Positions 28,094 through 38,369 are shown, counted from the first letter of the stretch. The stretch is DNA of 64,000 nucleotides from Edaphobacter paludis (GCF_039993895.1 NZ_CP121194.1:3968001-4032000), one strand, 5' to 3'. Notes: generated by a model not told the origin, from the sequence alone. Numbers and translations are program-made.

Positions 28094-28199
28094 GGGGGGA
28101 TCGCTTTACCGCGATCTCATATGCTGAATCCGCACCAGAGAGACCTAAGCCCCCTCTGAAATTGTCATCCTTCGCCGCACATGTCATGTTTGGACCTGT

Positions 28200-29060
28200 T
28201 TACGGCAGCGACGAATCCGAACGGCCAGCCCCACTCGGCAAAGCTAACAGCTTGCCTACCAGCAAAGAGAGTCGCTGAATATGCTCTGACAAATCCAGCG
28301 CCAGCGCCTTCGCATCGCCGCCGCTCTTAGCCTCGGCGGCCAGATACACCACATTGGTCAGGCTCTGCAAAGGATTGTTGATCTTGTGCGCCAGATCGTT
28401 GGCCATGGCCGCAGCAGCCGCGGCGCTCGCCTGCTCCATCAGTATCTTCTGTTGCCGTTGCTGCCTTACGCCCATCGCGGCAAAGTTCGCGAGCACCTGC
28501 ATCATGCGGCAGTCATCCGCATCGAACGCCTCTGTTCTTCCATGCGCCATTATCCAGATCGTGCCGCGCGTCTCGTCCACCTGCCACGGCAGCAGAAGGC
28601 CGTCCGTCACCGTCGGAGCGTCGACGCCCATCAGGTCGAAGAAGCGCTGCGTCACGCGAAAGATCTGCGGCTGCCCCCTCTCCAGGCAGATGCCGCAGGC
28701 GCTCGGGTAGCGCGGAAGCGTCGCATTCAAAAATCCCGAGTATTCACCCGCAGTTGCGACCCAGTGGTAAAAATTCTCGTCGGTCCTGTCTTCCCGCTCC
28801 ATGCTGATGCCGGCGCTGTCGGCACCACACAGATCGACAGCAGCATTCACCAACTCCTGCAAAATCGTATCGGGGTTCGACACAAAGGCCCGGGCCAGCC
28901 GATGCATCCCTTCAATCTGGGTCGCCACATCGCGGACATGAAGCCGCCTCTCCGCAAACGAAGAGTCGTTGTGAAGGTCGATCACCTCCAGGCCCGTGTC
29001 TTCTGCAGAATTTAAAACGGCCCCGCTCATCTTGCCCTTTCCGCCTGCCACTGCATCCAT
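28200..29060 (-). CDS. GAF domain protein with histidine-kinase-like dimerisation helix
   Basis: A 286-residue protein. Residues about 50-200 form a GAF sensor domain (LQELVNAAVDLCGADSAGISM, FYHWVATAGEYSGF, CGICLERGQPQIF). A helical C-terminal segment contains MANDLAHKINNPLQSLTNVVYLA, an H-box typical of HisKA dimerisation domains, but the protein stops some 60 residues later with no ATP-binding N, G1 or G2 boxes. It may be a kinase relic, or a phosphotransfer or signalling partner of another kinase. The gap before the next gene, gnd, is divergent. Confidence 0.82.
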   Translation of the reverse strand: MDAVAGGKGKMSGAVLNSAEDTGLEVIDLHNDSSFAERRLHVRDVATQIEGMHRLARAFVSNPDTILQELVNAAVDLCGADSAGISMEREDRTDENFYHWVATAGEYSGFLNATLPRYPSACGICLERGQPQIFRVTQRFFDLMGVDAPTVTDGLLLPWQVDETRGTIWIMAHGRTEAFDADDCRMMQVLANFAAMGVRQQRQQKILMEQASAAAAAAMANDLAHKINNPLQSLTNVVYLAAEAKSGGDAKALALDLSEHIQRLSLLVGKLLALPSGAGRSDSSLP

Positions 29061-29201
29061 ATCTATGTTGGCTGTTAATCAATTAGCGTGGCAGCGTTCG
29101 CCATCTCATAGAGAAGAACTTTATTTCAGAAAGCTAGCCTATCTTAGCGGTTTCGATGCCCCATCGCGGAATATTCGACAACCAAGTGTGAAAGGGCAAA
29201 T

Positions 29202-30224
29202 ATGCAACTCGGGATGGTGGGATTAGGAAGAATGGGGGCCAACATGGTTCGGCGGCTGGCGCGGCACGGCCACGAGTGTGTCGTCTTCGATATGTCGCCC
29301 AAGGCGGTCGATGAGCTGGCAAAGGAAAACGGAGTTGCCGGCTCCTCCTCAATGCAGGATCTCGTCAGCAAACTTAGCAAGCCACGCGCCATCTGGCTGA
29401 TGATCCCCGCGGGCGTCGTAGATAAAACCATCGCCGCCATAGCTCCGCATCTCGAATCCGGAGACATCCTGATCGACGGCGGTAACTCCTACTACATCGA
29501 CGACATCCGCCGCTCCAAAGAGCTCGCCCCGAAGGGAATCCAGTACGTCGACGTAGGCACCAGCGGCGGCGTTTGGGGCCTCGATCGCGGCTACTGCATG
29601 ATGATCGGCGGCACCGAAGCTGCCGTGAAACACCTTGATCCCATCTTCAAGGCCCTCGCGCCGGGCATTGGCGACATCGACCGCACCCCCGGCTATGACA
29701 AGATCGGTGGCACCGCCGAACAGGGCTATCTGCATTGCGGCGAAAGCGGCGGCGGCCACTTCGTCAAGATGGTTCACAACGGCATCGAGTACGGCATCAT
29801 GGCCGCCTATGCCGAGGGCCTGAACGTTCTCAAGGCCGCCAACATCGGCAAGCAGACCGGCGAAGTCGACGCCGAGACGACGCCGTTGCGCGATCCTGAC
29901 CACTATCAGTACGACTTCGATCTGACTCAGGTCACCGAGGTCTGGAGGCGCGGCAGCGTCATCGCCTCCTGGCTGCTCGATCTCACCGCCTCCGCGCTCA
30001 CCAAAGATCCCGCGCTCACAAAGTTCTCCGGCCGCGTCTCCGACTCTGGCGAAGGCCGCTGGACGATCAAAGCCGCCATCGACGAGGCCGTCCCCACCCC
30101 TGTCCTCACCACCGCTCTCTACGAGCGCTTCAGCTCTCGCGGACAGGCGGACTTCTCCGATAAGCTTCTATCTGCCATGCGCTACGAGTTCGGTGGTCAT
30201 CTCGAAAAGCCAGCCACAAAGTAG
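29202..30224 (+). CDS. gnd: 6-phosphogluconate dehydrogenase (short, decarboxylating type)
   Basis: A 340-residue enzyme converting 6-phosphogluconate to ribulose-5-phosphate. The Rossmann motif GLGRMGANMVRRLARHG starts at residue 6; the catalytic region CGESGGGHFVKMVHNGIEYG carries the lysine. It is about 130 residues shorter than the E. coli type and matches the short GntZ/YqeC-like class, some members of which prefer NAD. zwf follows 33 bases later, so the two oxidative pentose-phosphate genes form an operon; no pgl (lactonase) gene is adjacent. Confidence 0.93.
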   Translation: MQLGMVGLGRMGANMVRRLARHGHECVVFDMSPKAVDELAKENGVAGSSSMQDLVSKLSKPRAIWLMIPAGVVDKTIAAIAPHLESGDILIDGGNSYYIDDIRRSKELAPKGIQYVDVGTSGGVWGLDRGYCMMIGGTEAAVKHLDPIFKALAPGIGDIDRTPGYDKIGGTAEQGYLHCGESGGGHFVKMVHNGIEYGIMAAYAEGLNVLKAANIGKQTGEVDAETTPLRDPDHYQYDFDLTQVTEVWRRGSVIASWLLDLTASALTKDPALTKFSGRVSDSGEGRWTIKAAIDEAVPTPVLTTALYERFSSRGQADFSDKLLSAMRYEFGGHLEKPATK

Positions 30225-30257
30225 CTTCATAACCTTGAAAGAGAGAGACCCCGAAAT

Positions 30258-31670
30258 ATGGATCAACAGCACTCCGACGCGCTTGTCTTCTTCGGCGCCA
30301 CCGGCGATCTCGCTTACAAAAAGATCTTTCCAGCGCTGCAATCGATGATCAAGCGCGGCACGCTCAACGTTCCCGTCATCGGCGTGGCCAAGGCCGGATG
30401 GAACCTCGATCAGCTCAAAGCCCGCGCCAAGGACAGCCTCGAACAGCACGGCGGCCTCGATCCCGCCGCATGGCAGAAGCTCAGCGAGCTTTTGCGCTAT
30501 GTCGATGGCGACTACGCCGACGCCGCCACCTTCACGGCGGTGCGCAAGGAGCTTGGCTCAGCCCAATTTCCCGCACACTATCTCGCTATCCCACCGTCGC
30601 TCTTCGAAAAAGTGGTGGAGCAGCTAGTCCAGTCAGGCTGCGCCAAAGGCGCGCGCATCATCGTCGAGAAGCCCTTCGGCCACGATCTCGCCTCCGCGCA
30701 GGCGCTCAATCGAATCCTGCTCTCGGCCTTTCCGGAATCCTCTATCTTCCGCATCGACCACTATCTCGCCAAGGGTCCGGTCCACAACATGGTCTCCTTT
30801 CGCTTCTCGAACTCCTTCCTCGAGCCGCTGTGGAACCGTAACTATATTGAGAGCGTCCAGCTCACGATGGCCGAGAGCTTCGGCATCGAGGGCCGCGGCT
30901 CGTTCTACGACCAGACCGGAGCCATCCGCGACGTCGTGCAGAACCACATCTTCCAGGTCATGTGCAATCTCGCCATGGAGTGCCCCGCGCGCAACGACGC
31001 CGCGTCCATCCGCGACGAGAAGGTCAAGGTGCTCAAGGCCATTCCGCCCATCGACCCGGAGAACCTCGTTCGCGGCCAGTTTCGCGGCTATCTCGACGAA
31101 AAGGGCGTCGCCCCCGGCTCGCAGATGGAGACATTCGCCGCTCTCCGCCTGGGCGTGCACTCCTGGCGCTGGGATGGCGTGCCGTTCTACATCCGCGCCG
31201 GAAAAGAGCTTCCCGTCACCGTCATGGAGGTGATCGCCCGCTATCGCAAGCCGCCCACCACCAACCTGACCCAGCCCAACACGCCTCAGAACTACATGCG
31301 CTTCCGCGTCAGCCCCGAAACCACAGTAGCCATGGGCGTCTCCGCCGCCGCCCCCACCGGAACAGGCAGGCGCGACGAGATAGAGATGGTAGCCAGCCGC
31401 CACCCGTGTCCCGACGAGATGGAGGCCTACGAGCGCGTGCTCGGTGACGCGATGGCAGGCGACGCCACCCTCTTCGCCCGCCAGGACTACGTCGAAGAAG
31501 CCTGGCGAATCGTCGATCCCGTCCTGAAAGCAAGCACCCCGGTCTACCCCTACGAAACGCATACCTGGGGCCCGAAACAGGTAAACCAAACCGTCCTTCC
31601 TCCCGGCGGATGGGACCAACCCCAACAAGACGAACCCGAAGACTTCCGCATCGTCAAACCGCAAGAATAG
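30258..31670 (+). CDS. zwf: Glucose-6-phosphate 1-dehydrogenase
   Basis: A 470-residue enzyme that makes 6-phosphogluconolactone and reduced cofactor. The N-terminal nucleotide motif is [25 protein letters not shown] is conserved, and the active-site block is [14 protein letters not shown]. The C-terminal domain is complete ([23 protein letters not shown] in parts). AGAGAG lies upstream of the ATG. It belongs with gnd in a two-gene plus-strand operon, supplying NADPH and ribulose-5-phosphate. Confidence 0.97.
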   Translation: MDQQHSDALVFFGATGDLAYKKIFPALQSMIKRGTLNVPVIGVAKAGWNLDQLKARAKDSLEQHGGLDPAAWQKLSELLRYVDGDYADAATFTAVRKELGSAQFPAHYLAIPPSLFEKVVEQLVQSGCAKGARIIVEKPFGHDLASAQALNRILLSAFPESSIFRIDHYLAKGPVHNMVSFRFSNSFLEPLWNRNYIESVQLTMAESFGIEGRGSFYDQTGAIRDVVQNHIFQVMCNLAMECPARNDAASIRDEKVKVLKAIPPIDPENLVRGQFRGYLDEKGVAPGSQMETFAALRLGVHSWRWDGVPFYIRAGKELPVTVMEVIARYRKPPTTNLTQPNTPQNYMRFRVSPETTVAMGVSAAAPTGTGRRDEIEMVASRHPCPDEMEAYERVLGDAMAGDATLFARQDYVEEAWRIVDPVLKASTPVYPYETHTWGPKQVNQTVLPPGGWDQPQQDEPEDFRIVKPQE

Positions 31671-31689
31671 CCTCCGCTCCCCTCGGCTC

Positions 31690-31740
31690 ACATCATCTCG
31701 ACCGGATCCGGGGGTAGCGGAGACACACCTGTATTTCGCC
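31690..31740 (-). repeat. Copy of repeat family B
   Basis: CATCATCTCGACCGGA at one end and CACACCTGTATTTCG at the other match in reverse orientation the copies at 48943 and 50861 (ends CGAAATACAGG and GGTCGAGATGA). It lies between zwf and the sulfatase gene and might also act as a bidirectional terminator, but no T-run is present. Confidence 0.65.
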
Positions 31741-31778
31741 GTTGTTCTTGCCGCTGCCTGTTCCTCAACAAACACCCT

Positions 31779-33281
31779 TCAGCGCAAATTATCCGGCTCC
31801 CAGGCCCAATCGGGCACCGGCGCGCCGAACGGTCTCGGCGAAGCCCCCGGCGGCGTGGTGATGTCGCCTTTGTTCTGTTTCAACTTCGCATAAGCCTCGA
31901 CTACATGCGGAGGAAACGAAGGCATCTGCGCCTCCAGCTCTCCGATTAGCTCCGTCACCAACTCGGGATGAAACTTCGCTACGTCGTAGCTCTCCGCCGG
32001 GTCACGCGACAGGTCATACAGCTCCGGATGCTGCAACCAGGCGCTCCCCCGCGCGCCCGTCGTCCTGTCGTTGATGTAGATCTCGCCCTTGACGCCCTGC
32101 GCCACGCGCAGCTTCCACGACTCCTTGCGAATGCAATGCACGTCAAGCCCGCCATTGCCCATGGCGCTGAAATAAATCAGCGGCTTCCGCTCCACCGCTC
32201 CCTCATGTCCCAGCAACACCTTCGAGACGTCAACCCCATCAAGCGGTTTCTGCGGCAATCCCAGCCCGCACAACGAAGCCATCGTGGGCAGCATATCCAG
32301 GTTCGAGCACCACGTCTCCACCACCTTGCCCGGCGCAATCACTCCCGGCCACATCGCCAGAAACGGCACGCGAAACCCACCCTCGAACGTCGAAGCCTTG
32401 CGTCCGCGCAGCAGCCCCGGACTGCCCTGGTACCAGGGCCCATGATCGCTCGTAAAGCAGATCAGCGTATCGCCGCTCAGGCCCTTCTGCTCGACCGCGC
32501 GCACAATCTCGCCCACGCTCCAGTCGATCTCGGCGACCGCATCGCCATAGTCTCCCAGCCCGGTCTTGCCGCGAAACCGTTGCGACGCCCGCGCTGGATC
32601 GTGCGGATAAGAAAACCCAAGATAGAGAAAGAAGGGATGCTCGCTGTTCTGCTCGCCGATATACTTCACCGCCTCCTCGGTATAACGCGGCGTCAGCAGA
32701 TCGCGGTCGGTGTTCTGCTCAAGGATCTCCGTGTCCCGCATCAGCGGCAGCGGGTTCATGTCGTCGCTGTAAGGCACGCCATAGAACGAGTCGAAGCCCC
32801 GGCTGGTCGGCAGATACTCCTTCGCCTGCCCCAGATGCCACTTGCCGATCGCTTTGCTCCTGTAGCCGGCGTCATGAAACAGGTTGGAAAGAAAGGTCTC
32901 ATCGAGCGACGTGCCCTCTGCCGCCGCCCCCGGCGTGAACGGCCCAAAGGCTCCAGTCGTCCCTGTGCGCTGGCCATAACGCCCCGTCATCACCGCCGAC
33001 CGTGACGCCGAGCAGATAGGATGCCCCGCATTGAAGTGCGTAAAGCGCAACCCATGCGCAGCCATGCTGTCGAGATTCGGCGTAGGCAGCTTCGACCCGT
33101 AGCAGCCGGGATCGCCGTACCCCAGGTCATCGCAGATCATGAAGATCACATTCGGCCGCCGCCGCGGCGCGCCCACCTTCGCAACAGAAGCGCCCTCATG
33201 CGCAGCCAGCGCAAACGAACCCACCGGAGCAGCCGCAACACCAGAAGACATCAGAGCAATAAACTTTCGCCGGTCCATCAT
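31779..33281 (-). CDS. Sulfatase (formylglycine-dependent arylsulfatase family), Tat-exported
   Basis: A 500-residue periplasmic sulfate ester hydrolase. The N-terminus MMDRRKFIALMSSGVAAAP is a twin-arginine signal. Metal residues occur in FMICDDLGYGD, and the nucleophile motif is C90-S-A-S-R94, where the cysteine would be converted to formylglycine; this requires a modifying enzyme not seen in the window. TSDHGPWYQGSPGLLRG carries further metal ligands. No sulfate, SusCD or glycosidase genes are adjacent, so the substrate (sulfated sugar or aryl sulfate) is undefined. Confidence 0.94.
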   Translation of the reverse strand: MMDRRKFIALMSSGVAAAPVGSFALAAHEGASVAKVGAPRRRPNVIFMICDDLGYGDPGCYGSKLPTPNLDSMAAHGLRFTHFNAGHPICSASRSAVMTGRYGQRTGTTGAFGPFTPGAAAEGTSLDETFLSNLFHDAGYRSKAIGKWHLGQAKEYLPTSRGFDSFYGVPYSDDMNPLPLMRDTEILEQNTDRDLLTPRYTEEAVKYIGEQNSEHPFFLYLGFSYPHDPARASQRFRGKTGLGDYGDAVAEIDWSVGEIVRAVEQKGLSGDTLICFTSDHGPWYQGSPGLLRGRKASTFEGGFRVPFLAMWPGVIAPGKVVETWCSNLDMLPTMASLCGLGLPQKPLDGVDVSKVLLGHEGAVERKPLIYFSAMGNGGLDVHCIRKESWKLRVAQGVKGEIYINDRTTGARGSAWLQHPELYDLSRDPAESYDVAKFHPELVTELIGELEAQMPSFPPHVVEAYAKLKQNKGDITTPPGASPRPFGAPVPDWAWEPDNLR

Positions 33282-33409
33282 CTCTCCCCAAAGGAATGAC
33301 GAAATTATAGGCTGCTGTTGTCAACGGATTACGGAGCTATAGCCACGCAAATTATTACTTCTTTAGATAGATACCCTCTCTAAATTTATCCGCAGCGCGC
33401 CCACTACAT

Positions 33410-34999
33410 CTATTGCGATGAAGCAGAGAATCGCCAATATGTGAAGCTGCCTTGCGTAGCAGGAACAAGACTGAATCGAGGCGGCGACTTACTATTCAGC
33501 TCAAGAACCTGGCTCATATCGTCCAGCACAGGACGCACGGTGAGAAAGTAATCATGGCCTAGAAAGTTCATGGGAAGATTGGAAACATCCACCTCATCCA
33601 CGCCCTTGAGCGGAACGACGGGCGGCATCTCGCCAACAGCATCGACGCCATTGACCTTGTGCGAAAGCCACATAGCCAAATCCTTGTGCGAGCCGTACAT
33701 CGTGACGCGCTTGATCGTATTGGAGGCAAGCAGCGGCGGCATGATCTGCATAAAACGGCCCTCGTCGATATCGGGCGCAGCCATAATGACTTGCCCCAGA
33801 GCTGGCAATCGGTTCTGAAGCTGCAGACGATTCAACGCCTCCAGAAGCAGCCGGTTGCCCATCGAGTGAGCGATGATGTTGACGGTGACGGCACCCGTTC
33901 TCCCCGCAAGATTGTGAAGAAACTCGGCAAGACTTTCAATGGAGTTATTCATCGAAGTGCGGTCGGCGGTATAGTCCACCAACCCATCCTTCGACGGCCA
34001 GTCATACATCATGGGAACGCCGACGAAGTGGGTATCGTAAGCAAGCTGTGCGGTCTTATAGATATCTTCCTTAAAGCTGTTATTGAATCCGTGAATGAAG
34101 ACAAAGACTTGCCGCCCCGGAGCTTCGGCGGAGACCTGGAGAATCAGATTGTTATAAAAATCAGTTTCGCTCAGCAGAGGCGCAAAGCTGGCACTGAAAT
34201 CCTGAGGGCTGTAACGCCAATACACCGGGTCGCCTACAAACATGCGCTTGTGAGTCGTTGGCACTGTAACCGAAGCGATCCCGTAGCGAAGATGCCCGTC
34301 CGGGCTGCGGGCAGAACCAAACAAGGCGGCGGTGCCGGGAAGATAGTTGCGCTCCGTGACGAAATAGACCTTGATATGAACCGACTTCCGAGTTTGTGGA
34401 TTCTGCACAGAAGGGGTTGATATGGCATGGTGTCCCGAGAGATTGGTTCCGAGGGATCCGGCTTTTTGCGGGGGAGGTGACGTATTGCCGCTATCTACCT
34501 GCACCTCCTGTTTGGCCTGCGGTGCATTCTCGCTCCTGCCTGTTGCACCACCACGAATAATCTCGTCGAACCTCTCAGCACTTTGGGCGGCAGCCGCCGG
34601 GCTTCTTACCGCCATGTTGGTCTCATTCTCAGGCCTGAAAACCGGATAAGGATCGACATATGTGTCGCTCGCCGCCACACGCGCCTTCAGCTCAATGGAG
34701 ACGGTACATATCTCCTTCTTGTCGGCATCGCTGGCAGCTACCAGATAGGTCCCCTCATCGTAAGGGCCGAATTGAAGGCGGATACGTCGCGTCTGTTCGT
34801 CAAGCTCCATCCCGTCCACGGACCATGCGATATGAGTGGCGTTCGGTGCGAGCGTGTCCGGAATGGCGACGGAAATCTCATACTCGTCCGACTGCTGGCT
34901 GAGGCATGGTGGCGCGGAAACCGCCATCGTCATAGACGGTGTGGCCAGGCTGAAGAGGAGAAACAGGGAAGACGCAAGAGGAGTAAAACATTGCTTCAT
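33410..34999 (-). CDS. Exported alpha/beta hydrolase (DUF900-like) with N-terminal Ig/PKD-like region
   Basis: A 529-residue protein. The signal peptide is residues 1-28. Residues 35-105 look like an Ig/PKD-like beta domain (HIAWSVDGMELDEQTRRIRL). A Ser/Gln/Pro-rich linker follows, then the DUF900 hydrolase domain from about 210: VYFVTERNY, VFVFIHGFNNSF (oxyanion region), YDWPSKDG and the nucleophile elbow IIAHSMGNRLL. The ATG at 34999 has GAGG upstream. The substrate is unknown. Divergent from obgE. Confidence 0.87.
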   Translation of the reverse strand: MKQCFTPLASSLFLLFSLATPSMTMAVSAPPCLSQQSDEYEISVAIPDTLAPNATHIAWSVDGMELDEQTRRIRLQFGPYDEGTYLVAASDADKKEICTVSIELKARVAASDTYVDPYPVFRPENETNMAVRSPAAAAQSAERFDEIIRGGATGRSENAPQAKQEVQVDSGNTSPPPQKAGSLGTNLSGHHAISTPSVQNPQTRKSVHIKVYFVTERNYLPGTAALFGSARSPDGHLRYGIASVTVPTTHKRMFVGDPVYWRYSPQDFSASFAPLLSETDFYNNLILQVSAEAPGRQVFVFIHGFNNSFKEDIYKTAQLAYDTHFVGVPMMYDWPSKDGLVDYTADRTSMNNSIESLAEFLHNLAGRTGAVTVNIIAHSMGNRLLLEALNRLQLQNRLPALGQVIMAAPDIDEGRFMQIMPPLLASNTIKRVTMYGSHKDLAMWLSHKVNGVDAVGEMPPVVPLKGVDEVDVSNLPMNFLGHDYFLTVRPVLDDMSQVLELNSKSPPRFSLVPATQGSFTYWRFSASSQ

Positions 35000-35141
35000 G
35001 GCAACACCTCTGGGGCCCGGTGGACAACACGATACAGCAAAACCGGGCATTCGGTGAACGATCGTGAATCAACATCCCATTCGCCCCATCCCACCCGGCG
35101 ACGGCATTACCGCCCCACCCTAGTACACTAAAGATTGACTA

Positions 35142-36260
35142 ATGTTTATTGACGAAGCACGAATCCGAATCAAGGCCGGCGACGGCGGCAATGGCTGCAT
35201 GGCCTTTCGCCGCGAGAAGTTCGTTCCCCGCGGAGGTCCCTCCGGCGGCGACGGCGGCCATGGCGGCGACATTCTCATGTCCTCGTCCCTCAGCCACAAC
35301 ACCCTCGTCCACTTCCGCTTCAACCCCGAGTACAAGGCGCAGCGCGGAGGCCACGGCCTCGGCTCCAACTGTTCCGGCTACGCAGGCGAACACACCACGC
35401 TGAAGGTTCCCGTCGGCACCCTGCTCTACGACGACGACACCGGCGAGCTGATCCACGACTTCACCCGCCCCGACGAGACCATCGTCATCGCCCGCGGCGG
35501 ACGCGGCGGACGCGGCAACCAGCACTTCGCCACCAGCACCCACCAGGCTCCCCGCGAGCACGAACTGGGCCGCGCCGGCGAGGCGCGAAACTATCGCCTC
35601 GAACTGCGCCTGCTCGCCGATGCCGGACTCGTCGGCTATCCCAATGTAGGCAAATCGACGCTGATCTCGCGCCTCTCCGCCGCCAGGCCCAAGATCGCCA
35701 ACTACGCCTTCACCACGCTCGAGCCAAATCTCGGTGTCGTCCAGGTCGGGGAATTCCCGCATACCGAATCCTTCACCGTCGCCGATCTCCCCGGTCTCAT
35801 CGAAGGCGCGCACCTCGGCCACGGCCTCGGTATCCAGTTCCTCAAACACATCGAGCGCACCAGCGTCATCGTCCACCTCGTCGACGTCTCCGACTCGAGT
35901 GCCACCGAAGGCACCGCACGCCCCGACGCCGTCGCCGACTTCAAGGTCATCACCGAAGAACTGCGCAGCTTCGACCCCTCGCTCGTCACCCGTCCCACCA
36001 TCGTCGTCGCCGCCAAGTGCGACGTAGCCAACCCCGACAAGCTCAAAAAGCTCGCCGCCATGGCCAAGCGCCGCAAGCTCCCCTTCTTCGCCATCTCCGC
36101 CGTCACCGGCGAGGGCATCGAACCCCTGAAGTACGCCATCGCCGAAGCCGTTGCGGCCCATCGCCCCGCTCACATTGAGCTCGAAGCTGCTGCCACATCC
36201 ACGGCCAAGCGTAAGCCCAACTACCCTCCGCCCGCGCCCTCCGCCCGAGGCCGCACTTAG
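35142..36260 (+). CDS. obgE: GTPase ObgE/CgtA
   Basis: A 372-residue essential GTPase for late 50S ribosome assembly. The glycine-rich Obg fold occupies residues 1-155 ([21 protein letters not shown], then [13 protein letters not shown]). The G domain has the P-loop [14 protein letters not shown], switch [14 protein letters not shown] and the AAKCDVAN specificity motif, and ends with a short TGS-less tail rich in Ala/Pro. A possible -10 (TACACT at 35124-35129) precedes it, but no -35 could be matched. Confidence 0.97.
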   Translation: MFIDEARIRIKAGDGGNGCMAFRREKFVPRGGPSGGDGGHGGDILMSSSLSHNTLVHFRFNPEYKAQRGGHGLGSNCSGYAGEHTTLKVPVGTLLYDDDTGELIHDFTRPDETIVIARGGRGGRGNQHFATSTHQAPREHELGRAGEARNYRLELRLLADAGLVGYPNVGKSTLISRLSAARPKIANYAFTTLEPNLGVVQVGEFPHTESFTVADLPGLIEGAHLGHGLGIQFLKHIERTSVIVHLVDVSDSSATEGTARPDAVADFKVITEELRSFDPSLVTRPTIVVAAKCDVANPDKLKKLAAMAKRRKLPFFAISAVTGEGIEPLKYAIAEAVAAHRPAHIELEAAATSTAKRKPNYPPPAPSARGRT

Positions 36261-36314
36261 CCGGCCATCACCCTTTTCCAGCCATCCCCCTTTTCCTTGT
36301 AACCCTCCTATTTT

Positions 36315-36352
36315 GTTGTCATCCTTCGCCGCAGGCGGAGGATCTGCGTTTG
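36315..36352. repeat. REP-like inverted repeat, family A
   Basis: A short arm, TCATCCTTCGCCGC, is followed by a complementary GCGGAGGAT arm with the tail CTGCG. A related copy lies at 42253-42290, and a half copy (TTGTCATCCTTCGC) at 28162-28175. It sits between obgE and the Dabb gene. Confidence 0.6.
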
Positions 36353-36434
36353 TCGTTGCCTGTTCTTCCGCGTTCCTCCGCGAAGATCCGCAGTCGCCCT
36401 ATCGCTTTAGATCGGTGACATCGGGTAAAGTCGT

Positions 36435-36749
36435 TCAGCCCTTGTACTCTTCGTTCGACGACGTCGCATCGAAGTCCAACTCCAGCGGCTGGATCAGCGG
36501 CATCAGCCACTCTCCCAGCGCCTGATGGACAGGATGCGGGAAATAGGCGTCCAGCGCAGCCTTATCGGTAAACTTCATCACACCGCCAAACTCATGGCCC
36601 TGTCCGCGCGGGGAGATATTTACCCCCACATGCGTCTCAAGCAGCCCGGGAATCTTTCCCTGCAATGCCAGAATCTCCCTCTTTGCCCGCTTCTTCTGCT
36701 CTTCGGTCGTTCCCTCCACCCACCGGAACGCGAACGCGTGAATATACAT
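36435..36749 (-). CDS. Dabb (stress-responsive alpha/beta barrel) domain protein
   Basis: A 104-residue dimeric alpha/beta barrel protein. It has the N-terminal strand MYIHAFAFRWVEGTTEEQK, the helix REILALQGKIPGLL, and the family signature VMKFTDKAALDAYFPHPVHQALGEW. These proteins occur in stress response and in polyketide or aromatic degradation pathways; no pathway neighbour is visible here. The gap upstream (36750-36869) has nothing I can support. Confidence 0.88.
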   Translation of the reverse strand: MYIHAFAFRWVEGTTEEQKKRAKREILALQGKIPGLLETHVGVNISPRGQGHEFGGVMKFTDKAALDAYFPHPVHQALGEWLMPLIQPLELDFDATSSNEEYKG

Positions 36750-36869
36750 GCACTAACTCCTCAATTTTGATCTGCGGCAGTGAATCGACTGAAGGCGCCC
36801 CAGCGAAGCCATGCGCGGCGCTGAGCACTTCTCTTGCCTTCCAAAATACCATCTCACGCCTCGCCATCT

Positions 36870-37082
36870 GTCACCAAACCCTTCAGCCAACGGGAGCTGA
36901 TGGCGCGAGTTCAAGCTGCGATCCGGAGGCGGCGCAAGACGGCGACGCAAGCGATCTACAACTTCGGCGACTGTGACGTCGACTTTTTGAAGATGAGCGT
37001 ACGGCGCGGCGGCAAGCCGGTTGCGCTTACCTCACATGAGTTCAAACTGCTTAAATTTTTCACCGACAACGCGGAGAGGGTT
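36870..37082 (+). pseudogene. Remnant of an OmpR-family response regulator
   Basis: Seventy codons read VTKPFSQRELMARVQAAIRR and continue to ALTSHEFKLLKFFTDNAERV. This is the end of a receiver domain joined to the first part of a winged-helix DNA-binding domain. The phospho-acceptor half is missing upstream, and the homology stops after AERV, just before the recognition helix. No start codon belongs to it. It is therefore a double-truncated gene fragment, abutting the end of the agaS gene. Confidence 0.75.
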
Positions 37083-37106
37083 CCTATCCTTGATATTTCC
37101 GGCATC

Positions 37107-38291
37107 TCAGCGATAGATCGTGAAACTGCTTACGACGCGGCTGATCACACCCTGCGGGCTCGGCGCATCCGGCCGCAGCCCAAGGGCAAGCGACGAATAT
37201 AACCCAAGCAATTGACCGAAGATCACATCCACCGGCGGACGATACGCATCCGGAAACGATCCATCGATCGCATGGTACACATCACACAGCGGAGCAATCT
37301 CTTCGCGGTCCGATGCCAGCCCCACCACAATGCACGATGCCGTAATCTTCTTCGCCTGAATTTCGCGCAGCAGGTCTGCTTCGTAGCGGAACCGCGTGCT
37401 TTCCGACGACAGGAAAAGCACCAGGTCAGTCTCGCGATCGAGCGCCGCCATCGGCCCATGACGCAGTCCCAGCGCGGCGATCGCCATCGTCTTCACCTGT
37501 CCGCCCGACATCTCCAGCACCTTCAGCGCGGACTCCTTCGCCACTGCGGCCAGCGCTCCCGAACCCAGCATGCAGATGCGAGGCTTGCGCCGCTGCACCG
37601 TGCTCTGCGCCAGCTCAGCCGAGCTGTTCAAAAACTTCGTAGAGGCGGCAATCATCGCATGCAGAATGTCCCTGTATTCCTCGAGACTCCACGCATGCGC
37701 CAGACATTGGCCCATCACCACCATGTTCGTGAACGAGCTGGTCATCGCCAGGCTGCGATCATTCACCGCATCGTCCAGGATCACACCGCAGACGCGCTCA
37801 TAGTTTGCAGACACCGTCAACATGCGCGCATTCGGGTTGCAGGTCACAACAAGGTGCGAAATCTCAGGATAGGCTTCGAGCGTCTGCTCCAGTACACTCA
37901 CCCCTTCTGGCGAATCTCCCGAACGCGAAAACGAAATCCAGAGATAGCGCCGGCCCGGAATCACATACTCGGCAAGGCTTGGCAGAAGATCCGTACTTGC
38001 CACCGCGCTCGCTTCGCATCCCCAGCGCTGCCGCAGAAGCAGTGCCAGCGACTCGCCAATATAATCGGAAGTCCCCGCGCCTACAAGCATCACAATCGGC
38101 CGCTCTTCCAATGCCGCCGTCACCCCCGCCGCCTGCAGGAAATCCCGGATCCGCTGCTGTTCTGCCTCGAAGATCTGCAACGTCTTCAACCACGTGCGTG
38201 GTTGCTGCTCAATCTCTCGCGCCGTAAAGATCAGACCTCGTTCTTCTTGTTCCGAGATCGGTAACTCGAGCAAACTAAGCAGCGGATCCAC
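37107..38291 (-). CDS. agaS: SIS-domain sugar isomerase/deaminase, AgaS-like
   Basis: A 394-residue protein with two sugar-isomerase (SIS) domains. The first has IVMLVGAGTSDYIGESLALLL and LWISFSRSGDSPEGV; the second has CMLGSGALAAVAKESALKVLEMS and LRHGPMAALDRETDLVLFLS. The sequence fits AgaS (galactosamine-6-phosphate deaminase/isomerase) better than GlmS, since there is no amidotransferase domain. It probably acts in amino-sugar catabolism, but none of the usual kinase, aldolase or transporter genes are near. The flanks on both sides hold decayed gene fragments. Confidence 0.88.
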   Translation of the reverse strand: MDPLLSLLELPISEQEERGLIFTAREIEQQPRTWLKTLQIFEAEQQRIRDFLQAAGVTAALEERPIVMLVGAGTSDYIGESLALLLRQRWGCEASAVASTDLLPSLAEYVIPGRRYLWISFSRSGDSPEGVSVLEQTLEAYPEISHLVVTCNPNARMLTVSANYERVCGVILDDAVNDRSLAMTSSFTNMVVMGQCLAHAWSLEEYRDILHAMIAASTKFLNSSAELAQSTVQRRKPRICMLGSGALAAVAKESALKVLEMSGGQVKTMAIAALGLRHGPMAALDRETDLVLFLSSESTRFRYEADLLREIQAKKITASCIVVGLASDREEIAPLCDVYHAIDGSFPDAYRPPVDVIFGQLLGLYSSLALGLRPDAPSPQGVISRVVSSFTIYR

Positions 38292-38369
38292 GGAATCATC
38301 TCCTAAATCAAGACTTGCAAAAATAAAACGAAGCTAAACACAACAAATAATAACATAATTTGCTTGCGG

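Noticed and set aside
31671..31740. Terminator hairpin after zwf
   Set aside because: The inverted arms belong to repeat family B, the loop is long, and no T-run follows.
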